Part shown: piece by piece, positions 51,603 to 62,370 of the stretch
How positions within the stretch are numbered: position 1 is the stretch's first letter
Layout: each line of letters begins with the position of its first letter
Origin: Triops longicaudatus
Taxonomy: Eukaryota; Arthropoda; Branchiopoda; Notostraca; Triopsidae
DNA: 64,000 nucleotides
Assembly: GCA_022885665.1 (NCBI GenBank)
Contig: JAGQDJ010000019.1
Span: 709,754-773,753 of the forward strand
Direction: 5' to 3'
Translations under genes and position numbers: made by a program
Notes under the pieces: generated by a model
Databases searched by the model: none
Seen by the model: the letters and a program-made list of their open reading frames with translations, nothing else
What the model was told of the DNA's origin: nothing

Positions 51603-54203
51603 GAACATGGGGCCGTGTGGCTTGTCACTTCATTTGCATAGGTGTCTGTCTTTCCCAAATCTCGCAGCCGGAGGGAGGGTACACGTATAAACACCAATAC
51701 AGGTGCGTCTGCTTCGACGCGGCAGGTTAGATCAAACTCCTCCCCCTGCGGGGTGACAGTGACGTATGTCGAACAGGTAACAGACACGGCTCGAGCCTCT
51801 CAAAAGGCGACAAACGCCCTCATTGGCCGAACGCGCTACTGCACTCCACAGAGACAGGTAAAGCGATGCGTGAACTCGTGCCTTGATCAAGCCTAGCGTC
51901 GATTATAACGTAAAAATTTACCGGTGACACGAATAATGCGGGTCTCGACGGACGAAATCGTCATATCGCGAATATTCACGAAATTTTTGCTTACTTCCAT
52001 CAGTTTGGCTTGGTGCAAGCATGGCACGATTTTCTAGTTTCAACTTTCGTTTTTGGATAACGTATTAGACGAAATTTTGTTATAATTCCCAAGTTTCAAC
52101 TGGAAATTATCATGCTTTAATTAAATACTAGCAGGCTAAACAGAGGCTCTTTGGTGGTCAGGTTCTGCTTATTTAGTTGAGAATGTGGGAAATGTTTATA
52201 TAAATCTATAGTCTACGTATTAGGCTTTTGAACGTTTCACAAAGCACACTTATTATGTTAGATGTCACAACCGTCCGCGCAAGGAAGACAGCCAGTAGTA
52301 AAGTAGGCAAAAATGAGTTTCGTAGCTTGTGCTCGAAGCTACGCGTATTTCCCATATGGGCGACAATGAATTTCTTAACCTACCACGCCGTTTGACAGAA
52401 ATCATGATGAAGATGAGACGCGTCGAGACTTTTCAAAGTTGGTACCATGTTTCGAAATAAATTTAGAAAGAGATTTACAGGCATTGCATCGGTTTAAATA
52501 AGCATGTATGGACGTTCTGATCACCCTGTATATTTTTATTCCGAGGTTATACCCTTTGGGTTGCCATCAGCAATCCGTTTGGACGCCTGTTCTTGTCGAT
52601 CAAGCGCAAAGGCATTCAGGGCAATAGCCACTTTTCTTTTTCCTTTGCCAGGGCTGTTCCTGTTCAGTTAAGGAGTTCAGATTGTTTGTGGTCAGATTGG
52701 GGAGAAGTTTTTCTGGTCATTCGTTTTCCTATGTAAAAAGGCTATTGAGGCAGGCTGCTGAAGGCTCCCATTGCCCCCCTTTTGCCTCGGAGTTAAAAGA
52801 CACAGCTTCTCTACATTTGTGTACGCAGGACTGTAAAAGGGAAACTCCAAATAGAAGAGAGAGAACCTGGGGAAGGAAAAAGGAATGGCTGGGTAAGCGA
52901 GTCCGGTTACGGAACTTGATACTGCGTCTGGCTAATTCGGAAGGCACGCGACCTCTTGGACATTTGAATGCGAACCTTTCTCAAAACCAACTATACCAGA
53001 CACTTAAGCCCACTTGCCACATAGCATCAACAGTTCTCACTGCTAAGAAAGGCAGAATAAACCTTATTAAAAGCAACACTACCAAAACTTAGTGCTTAAT
53101 TTTTTTCTTATCTTTTTGGGGGAGAAAAAGGATCAAAATAACTGCGTCACGCTTAGTTATCACATCAAGCGAAGGTAAAATAACTTTTTCCCCTTGGTTA
53201 TTACAAGAAACGATTCCCGAGTGGTTTTCTATTTGAAGAAACGTAACAAAGGTCGTACAATTTTTTCTAGCCAGAAAACCAAGACAAAGCTTGTTTGCGT
53301 AGACTGGGCAATGGGTGCCAAATCTATGATTACGTCCACGGAACTGGAAAAATAATGACTTAGGAAGGAAATGGGTTTCGGCTAGAAAGCCTTGGTCAGG
53401 GAATTTCGAAAGATCAAGTAGAACCTAGACGAAAAAAATGTGGGCATTTTTTGTAAACCCATTTCCTATGGCATGTGTTAGTGCGCTTGCTTGAGAGTCC
53501 AGCGTCGCTGCAACTCGTGGAGGCGACAAGGATTGGCCGTTTACGACGATGTGGGGCGACGAAAGGTGACACTACGACGACGCACTCACGACAGTGCGTG
53601 AGCCGAGACAGAGGCAAAGGACAAAACTCACGTTCCTATCGTCTTGCCTTTAGCGTTCCTTTGTGGCAAAGGCTTTGGAAAATGGCCCTGGCACCCGCCC
53701 CCATCCAGCAAAGGACGTGTCATGCTCACGCTCACGGAATCCGTTGTATCGGATTGGCACGGGATAAACATCTCTTTTCTTGAAAACACTCTGCCTCCTC
53801 GAAGAACTAGAAGGATGCGTAACTCCCTGTTGTAGGGATAGGTCGAAGGACTGCTCGAAACAATTAAAAAAACCTGTTTGTTGCATGCTCGCTTTTTTCA
53901 CGACTTTTTTGTCTTTTTTTGTGTGTGTATGGCGGGGTTCATTTATTACCTCTCGTGCTTTAGATAATGGGACGGTTTTTCTTAGGCCATTCTTATGAGT
54001 TGTCTCGCTGTATCTCGCCCACCCACTTCCCAATTTTCTAGCTTCAGTTGCGCGTCGTGGAAATAGCAAGACAAAAACCTTTAGCTCAAGTATTGATCGT
54101 TTGCTCACGCTCACGTTCACGGGAAACACCGTTCTCAAGATTTTGCAGACGAAGACTACCACTTTCCGCTCTCAGTTCAAAAGACAAAAGAGGGCTAACT
54201 TAC

Positions 54204-54306
54204 CATGGGGGACCCAACCATGTTTGCATTGGTCGCAACTGCGAATTTGCATTTTGCCAGGCAGGAAGCATTCGCAAGGACAGCCTGGCACTGTGCATCG
54301 AATGGC
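54204..54306 (-). CDS. Basonuclin-like gene, first visible coding exon (N-terminal cysteine motif)
   Basis: This 103-nt exon encodes 34 codons plus one base. It begins AIRCTVPGCPCECF and ends DQCKHGWVPH. The pattern CTVPGCPCEC followed by CDQCKHGWV is the N-terminal signature of basonuclins, a probable zinc-binding motif, and it precedes the helical region. The acceptor is a T-rich tract ending TTGCATTACAG at 54307, and reading starts with GCC in phase 0. The donor is CATG|GTAAGT with GT at 54203-54202, leaving one base (G). That base joins CG of the next exon to make Ala, giving WVPHALDKL, the order expected for the family. There is no initiator Met in this exon, so at least one exon lies upstream. 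Vertebrate BNC1 has only a few residues before this point. Recognition and splicing are solid; the exact start of translation is not visible. Confidence 0.93.
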
Positions 54307-55335
54307 CTGTAATGCAAAAATACACGAAAATGAATCATAATTGGCAAATAAAAAATAGCAACTAATTTTCATAAAAACGGAAAATAGAATGTAATCTAAA
54401 GATACACACAAATTACAAAGCATCGTTGCCAAAAAATTAATCAGCAAACAAAAATTTCATTAATCTTCATTGTTACAAGATTACTGTGATTCGCAAGTTT
54501 TCTGCATGAATAATGTTTGTCTTATTTGTAATTAGATTTCATTCTATTTTTTATTAGAGGATTATCGAATTTTTTATTCTGGGGTTTTTAGTTATTTTAT
54601 TTTCCCGGAAATTAGGACACTTAGCAAGATTTCATAGCTAAGAGGGTGTCTAAGGGTGGAGTTGTGGGTTGGAAAAGAAATTAGCATGCTCGAAGACTGA
54701 AAAGATTGTTAAAATTGTGCCCTGGAGAGCCGCCCGCGCTTTTGCCTAAATTGTCAAACTGGCGTCTCAATATTTAGATTGCGCCCTTGGAGTTTTTAAG
54801 AAAAGTCTGCCACAGGGAAAACGAAGAAGAGGCCCTGGGGAGACGTGACTGTTACATGTTTCATTTTAGAGGCCTACTAACGCCTCATTTTCCTCGCGAG
54901 AGTTCGGCAAGCGATCACTGAAAAACGACGAAGCGCCTTTTTTTTCTCTTACAAGACCCGGGTAAAGTCTTCAGGGAAATGAACAGCATATTCAACTTTG
55001 TGTCGAGTGTTCCCTGCCAAATATACTCGGTATAATACCTCCCGCCTGCTCTTGTTTCTGACAGTGTTCCACTATCGGGGAACAGAATTTGGAGGCAAAA
55101 ACTAGTTTGCATATAGATATGTGCAGCTGGATGATGTTGGGTAATAGAACTGTGCCGTGTTGAACCCCAGAGCTTCCAACACTTTTCTATTTTATTTTGA
55201 CACCCGCATTTTTTAGTAAGCAATTGTGTCGGGTGTTAAAGGAGGGGTTTCCAAGTAATGGGGGGATTGAAAAGAGGGCTTCATGACTCAATTTATGCAA
55301 AGTTGTCATTGAAACCAGATGGGTTGACAAGGACG

Positions 55336-55349
55336 CCCCCCCCCCCCCC
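55336..55349 (+). repeat. C14 homopolymer tract
   Basis: Fourteen consecutive C residues are followed by TCCC, and together they form a G-quadruplex-capable run on the minus strand. The tract lies about 1 kb upstream of the first visible exon. Confidence 0.8.
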
Positions 55350-58300
55350 TCCCAGAAAAAAAGTCGTGTTGCTAAATGGGGCTTGACTGCTCCACGGGAT
55401 AAAGTAAAGATTGTAGGAAAGTGTACACACAGAGGGTGGTGGGGCGTTAGTTTCGAGTGCGTAGTGTAATGTAATGCTCAACTTAAAAGTGAAGTACAAA
55501 GGGTTGGGGAGTGATGCTCCATTGTTCCAACTTATTGTCACTTCTCTCTGGCTGTTAACTGGTCCCTCTGTTGTAAGTCGAGCGATAGAACGGTATCCGC
55601 TTAATAGCCGTGACGTCATAATAGGTTACTAGGATTCACACATGAAAGACAAACGACGTTCCGCTGATTAAAGCAAGGCCAATTGGATTTTCACCCCCCA
55701 TGCCAGTGTGTTAACGTGCCTCGTCTTCCCCTTTTGACTTATAATACGCTCTTCCTAAACTTCTCCTTTTAGACTTAGAAACGTAATAGAAATGCTCTTT
55801 TCCGAGTGCCGAGCATACGAGCTCGTCGGAATGGGGATCTGCCCAAGCTTTGCCAGGCTCCCGGGCCTATATTATCATTCTTCACCCCTTTTCGGTTTAA
55901 TTACCTTGTCAGGGCTCTAGAGAGCTTGGCCTTTTTCTCGACCTCCCTCCCACCTCCTGTAACCCGGCACACAAACTCAATGACAAGTCAATGGCGAGAA
56001 CAGAAGGAAACAGGAACCTATAAATACAGCACACCAAGTAGGAATGAGTGTGCAACCCTACAGTGCCAACCCAAAGTTGTGTTAAGGAAGAACAATAGGA
56101 GAATTCCCGCGAGGATCCCAGACGCCTACAACATTGCCCGTTCCTACGCTGGGAGCGAGACCTATGTCCATCAACGGACAATAGTGGCGCGGTGGTGGTT
56201 GATGGGTGGCTTTTTGGGTGACCCGGAAGGTTTTCCTTTTAGCTTCTTGTTTTCAATGTACTGAAGGGGCTATCATTTCGGGTGATTGTAGTGCTAGGGC
56301 GATTGAGAGGACTATAGTGTACAGTGGGTATACGGTACATGAAGACGTCCATTAATTGCCTTGTCGGGAGACTTGATCCTTTGGTGGTGTACATCTCTGT
56401 TACTCCCCTAACGGAGCGCAAGTTAGAAGCCTGTTCGTGAGGCACACCCAATGTCCGTCTTGGGAGAAACTCCGGCTGTGGATGACACCCGCACGGCCAT
56501 CATGTTGGCTCCTGTTCCTTTGCAGGATAAGCTCGCTGTAACAATAGCTTCTTCATCGTATGCTCGCCTTTCAATTTGGGGCCTGCCACGGCTCGCCCAA
56601 ACCAACACAGTTAATTGCGTACTTGTCATCAAGGATCTATTTCGAACATTGGTTTTCCCCCTATTCACACGACTTGAAAAACGAATATATCTTAGAACGT
56701 CCTTACTCATACAAAACACTATCAAGAAAATAGAAAAACACAAGTATTCTTCCAGAGTTTACACTGCTAGAGATTCTGTACGTAACTAACGATCAAACTT
56801 TGCCATAATGCTAGCTGGGTTCTGTGTCCACCATCTACCACAAATTAAGTTTGAAACACTGTTGCTGTTCGGATTTGTGTCTTTGTATCTTGTTAGAATC
56901 TGTATCCTGACCTTCTTCCTTGCGCTTCCTAGTTGTTGTTTTTTTCCTGAATTAATCTTTTTCTTGCAAGCGTTCGTGTAGGGTAACTTTTCTTAGACAA
57001 CCTGACTTCTACCTATGTTATTTGTGACTTAAGGTGAAATTTTGCCACTTATAAGAAACGCAGTTGTGACTTGAAGTGCGTCGTTGAACCCAGAATCTGA
57101 AGCTTGATTAGTGTCAAGCTAAGGATGCTAGGTAATACAAATTTATTAAAACGAGTTTGCCTTGCTCCTTCTAAGTAACTGAACAGATGCAAATGAGTAA
57201 AATAATGAAATTTTACTGCACTTCAGAAATATGCTACATTGCTACAGAAAATAATGATAAATACAAATTCCAACATTAGAAAACTTCTTAATACTTCGCT
57301 TAACTGTTGTACCCAATACTGAAGTTTTACTATGTTGCTTAGTATGTTCTCTTACACACTACGGCAATACGGAAACATTACGAAAACTTACAAGTTCGCA
57401 ACAATGAATTGCTTTTGTCCGCATGATATCTCGCTATAAACCAAGAATGAAATTTCAGTAACAGCTAAGTGATGCGCGTTAAAGCGTCGTTTGTTGTATG
57501 CTATTTGATTTTCTGCGTAAAAATGAATTAAGATCCTGTTTGACTCTAATGGCGCCGATTACGTCATTTCTAAAAAATTTCTGCGTAGAAAGTGTCGTTT
57601 GTCATAAGGACTTATAGTCACGCTTGGATTTTTTGCTCTTCTGCCGTTTCTTTACCGCAGACTGAGTTCTTGGGGTACAAAAGCTAATGTGATTTAGTTG
57701 GTGTGGGAGCTTTGCATACATTTTAATCGGCATTAAGTCGAGCCCTGATAGGCGTCAAAGGAGAGTTAGTGTGACAACATTTCACCATCCTTCTTTCATG
57801 CAAATTAGTTGCGGATCAAAAGAGTCACAGCAAGTAGCAGAGGAGACGGAGTGATGCTCAGGATGCTCTTTGAATGAGAAGGGATATTGTAATGTGTTGC
57901 TTAGCCAAGCACACTATATCTTTTTAAGAGAAGGGAGGGAGATGTGTGCGGGGGCTCCCTTCACTCTTTTTTCCCCTTCGTGTTATGTCAAGAGTTTTTG
58001 GGGAGCTTTTAGTCGTTTTTTTCCACCCTCTTGCACCATTACAAGATCATCCCTTCTAGCCTCCCGTGTAAGGGAAAGCAACAAACACCCCAAAAAACAG
58101 CCCATGACAAATTGAATAGGGAAACGATCACAGCAGTGGCCACGAAGGAGTGGTTTACCACTATAGTTAAAACATCGCTCGTTGAGGGGAAGCTAACAAA
58201 TAATTCCCCCTATAATAGGGTAAGAAAGAGGATACTATTGTTCGTTTCCTTAATGCCATTAGGCCTTTTAGGACACAAAAAGCTTCCATGTCATCGATGA

Positions 58301-61300
58301 ATGCCACCTCGAAGAATTCACGTTTCATCACTCCTTACCGCCACCAAGAAAGCGGATATGCGGTTTAAACCAGCAGATGGATACTTACACACACTTTAAT
58401 ATTCCCTTACTGTAACTTCCCGAAATTTCGCTATGAACCTATCACCACACAATACTCAAATATTCCTCTTCGTCTATGTCACCTCTTTATTCCTCGAAGT
58501 CTATTTCTCTATAAACGTATAAAACGATCACTAACTCGAAAACGGGAAAAGGAATACCTTTCAATGGCGAAGATGGAGAAAGTTTTGATAAAATTTGACA
58601 AGTCTTTGAAGTGTACGCCTTTCTGAATAAGCCTGAATTATCGCTTAGTTAAAATCTTGAGTCGACAAGCCGTACGAGCTCTTATCGGAGCGACTTTGGA
58701 AAAGTACTTCGAGACGTCGCCGTTTACTAGATAGCAGGTACTGTATGCAAGTCTCTACAATTGTTTCTTGTCTTAACATTCGCTCTTCTCACCCGATGGA
58801 TTTCCCCCCTTTTGTCGCTGCTCCCTTTAAAAGAAGAAAAGAATCTAAAAACAACAACAATACAAAGTGGTGAATCGCATTCTACAATTTATCATGCGCC
58901 ACTTTCGATTCAGGAAATTCGTGCCACTTGGCCTTCCAGACAAAATCACAATCAGTTTACCGGACCAAAAAGCAAGTGCTGACCGGCTGTACAGCGAAAT
59001 CGCACGAAATCGTGCCACAAAAATTGCTACTAAATTTCCTGCCCACCTTACACTTTCATTTCTTGTTGATATCCCTATTGACTCATCCTCTACAGTGCAG
59101 TACTCATCAAAAGCATCGACCACAAGCAAACCTACTCCAACTACTTGGCACTTGGCAACCATTCACACGGCAAGAACTGAAAACCTCTCGCAATGTGAAC
59201 ATAGTTACAAAGTTAATTTTTACGAACAATACACAATTATTTTCAAAAAATCGTTTTGAACATACTAACATCCAATGCTGAAAATAAAATATCGTTTGGA
59301 GGTATAATAACGAATTTTAACTTGTTCTAATTGCCCGACACGCTGTTTGGCAGTTTAAATTCCCAATTTGGCAATCTTCACCAGATGGGGATACTGTGCC
59401 CTAATTCGGCGGGTAGGTACGAAATTATGCATAACAAACGTGACATCATTTCACCCTAAGTTCCTAAAAATATTAAAACGTTGTTACTGGGGTTCTACAC
59501 ATTCGTTTTCCTTGATTATAACTTTCGAAAGTTGTGTTTCTGGGAACCTGTATTTTTCCTTTGATAGCGAAAGTAGGATAAAACCATTCTTAAATAACTT
59601 TTGTTTAACAATCATCGTACCCAGTGACATCGTTATATTCGTACCAATTGAACTTACACTGGTTGAAAGTGCTATACCTCTAGACTCGCTCGTAGGCACA
59701 AGGAAGCAACGTAAGTTATTTGCAACGGTTTGCGGGCACGAGAACCTGAAGTTTATAAGGTGCGTTAAGTAAGGATTGGGGGCTAAATTAACTACTAGTA
59801 AACCATACAACAGATGCACTATAGCTCCTTTCAAGATGTTGCGCAGCTCCTTTTAATTTCCCACACGGCCGTAGCATTTTGCTTCACACCTCGGGAAAAA
59901 TGGGACCAACTTAAAAAAACGGAGCGACCCTTTTTTCCCAGGCTTGACTTCTTTTCTCTACCAGCAGACGCTTTAATGTCTCAGATGAAAGTGACAATGT
60001 CCAGATGACTCGCCAGAGTTGCTGTCGTTTTTAACGTGCATTACTATGATAAACTCGTTAAAAACCACCAGCAGTCGGCCCGCCTTGTGCTAACGAAACT
60101 CTTTACATCACGTCCCTGGTGACACATTAAGTCCTAATACCTTATAGTTACTGCGTCTTTCTTTTATCTGAGGCTCGCTTCCACTTTTTTATATTTTATT
60201 TCAGCCTTCTAAAACACAATGAAGGGTTCGTTCTAAAGGACATTCCCCCTTCACTCCGTGTGGTATATAAACGCTGCATTAAAAGGATAGTCGTATGCTT
60301 ATTGTGGCTTTTGTGGGGGTGAAGTTGGGGCTGGAATGCCTTGAGGCTGGCTGATTTGCTGGCTTTTTACGTTATACAGTCCTAATGAAAAGAAATGTTG
60401 CCGGGGTTATAGACAAGGTGCATGGCGTACCTTGGCAAAGCGTAGCTTTTTTGTCATGGAGGATGAAGGGGGTTTTATGAAAGTAATAGTGGAGCTCATC
60501 AAGCATCCAAGGGTGGAAACAAGCAACTCTTGGATTCGTCTTCATCAGTAAATGAGGCCGTTTTCCTGTGTACGGGGGTTAGGACAGAGCAAAAGGCCTG
60601 TGTGCGAGTTTGTGAGTTTGCTTAGAGCGGTTTACAGCCCTTCAAGTCACGTTAATAAGCACACACACATAGATCTAATATGTGTACGTGTATTGTACTA
60701 TACATGTAACACAAGTGAAGGAGGTATTGTGTTCTTTTGTCCCTAAGTTTTGTGTCGGTTTTCCAATGGCACTTGAAATTTACCTTTACACCCAACATCA
60801 CATCGTTAGCTAATTGGAGACAATATGCGTGGCTAATTAGGCCAACAAGAACGCAGCCTTAACTATCCTACTGAAAAAAATTACCACTGGAGCCTGCTTT
60901 CAAACTTATGACCCAAGAAAAGATTTTCTCATTACCCTTAAGCTTCTGGGCTGTTCTATTTTGCACACATAACATAATTAACGTTGATAGATCACTCGGA
61001 AGCACACAACCTCAGTATCACTTATGCAGTGCGCACTTAGGACACATCCAGATTGCATTTTTTGTGTGTGCCTGAGGGGATCAGACAGTTGGAAAGAAAG
61101 AAACAGATATATTGTTTTTTTTTCGGGGGGTGGTACGGGGGGTTGGGGAGGGTGCGCTATGAGAAATATATTATAGGATTGATTTGGGAAAGGGAGTTTA
61201 GTGGAAAATGGGAATGGTCATGCCAGTCTCGGAAAAAAGCTTTTTGTTTGATGACGGTGCAAAGCTTGGTTCGTTCTACCTTGGTCTCGGGCTCCCGCGT

Positions 61301-62325
61301 TAGCTCGTTTTTGTGTTGCTTGTTTCTTTTATTTTGCTACTGCTCGCCATAATGGCATGTAATCCAATTAAAGACCTCGTTGTCTATGACCTGATCGTTT
61401 TTTTTTGTTGTTGTTGTTGGGCTCCGATACAGCTGTGCCACATCGCCCCTCGTTTTCCTCCCTCTCATAGAATTCAGATTGTCGTTACATTTTTATGGCA
61501 GAAATTATTTTGTGTCGCTTGCTAAAACAAATGTTAACTTTATACGATTTATAGCTTCCCGTTCAATATGGCAAAAAATCTCCACTACTTGAATGTATTC
61601 TATTTTTGTACATTTAATTGATTGTTATCATTTTGTATATTTCCGTAAATTCAGCTTTCTGTAACTTTTACCTTACGCTTTTCAAGTGTGTTTGTTCTAG
61701 TTACTCTATTTTCTTTTACAATTTCTTCCTCTTTCATGAATTGCTTTTCTTTTTTATTATTGGACGTAATTTCCGCGTTCTTTTTGGGGTGAACTTTTGA
61801 AAGTCATTTTATCTGCATCTTGTTCTCATATCTTTGGAAAAATAGTCTATTCCGTTTCCTTTCATATTTGCAATTTTGAATTTTAAAGTTTGTAAATTCA
61901 ATGTGCTTTGTGCAGTGCGATGCAAATGTACGATAAGCTCATTGATATGAGAGACAAAAATAACTGGTTGTTCTTTTACATTCTGAAAGCTTCCTAAAGT
62001 TCTTAGACAGGAGGGTAAAGCTTTGGCGCTGATAATGGAGCAAGATTGTAGATTTGTGTGGCGTCATGCGTTGGGTAATGGGAGGGAAATGTGTTAATGT
62101 CGTGCGACAGGTCGGGTTAGTGTGTATACAAGGAAGGTAGACTACAGTGGAGGTAGACAGCAGAGGGAAAAAAAGAGTTAATCCATGGCACACTGCTTCG
62201 GGTCCGATTCATTGGCCCGAGCAAAATGCAGCACTACTGTCTGTCTGGCGATTATGTTGTGTGCTCATAGATATTTTCTAACACATCTCGGATGCGAGAA
62301 GTAAACAAGAAACTCTTTCCCTTAC

Positions 62326-62370
62326 CCTCCCAGCGCAAGAAAAAATGGTGCTTTTAGCGCATCCATCCAT
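62326..62370 (-). other. Candidate first coding exon of the basonuclin-like gene (unproven)
   Basis: On the minus strand an ATG opens 15 codons (MDGCAKSTIFSCAGR), followed by AGG|GTAAGG, a good donor in phase 0. This is exactly the phase needed to join GCC of the exon at 54306. The base at -3 of the ATG is T and +4 is G, a mediocre start context. Several similar chance candidates exist in the upstream 10 kb, so this is only the one with the best donor and a plausible length. Confidence 0.15.

Larger units (their letters stand above)
39393..54203 (-). other. Large intron (14.8 kb) between first and second visible coding exons
   Basis: The donor is GTAAGT and the acceptor TTTCTTTTTGCAG; phase 1 is proven by the Ala codon across the junction. 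No recognisable gene is nested inside. Contents are four exact octamers, homopolymer G tracts, short hairpins, a degenerate 60-bp tandem duplication and a CpG-rich island near 51.5-51.9 kb. Such long introns in developmental regulators often house enhancers; that role is inference here. Confidence 0.9.

Noticed and set aside
51383..51787. Minus-strand frame with GEEFDLTCRVEADAP, recalling an immunoglobulin-fold strand
   Set aside because: The expected Trp and second Cys pattern is absent, and the frame lies in a CpG-rich island where chance open frames are common.
53650..54162. Minus-strand open frame of 170 codons just after the first visible exon
   Set aside because: It lies inside the proven intron, downstream of the GTAAGT donor. 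It has no family resemblance, and overlapping frames on the other strand are equally open.
58845..59834. Overlapping open frames of 105-134 codons on both strands
   Set aside because: Both strands are open with no family match and no splice or start context favouring one.
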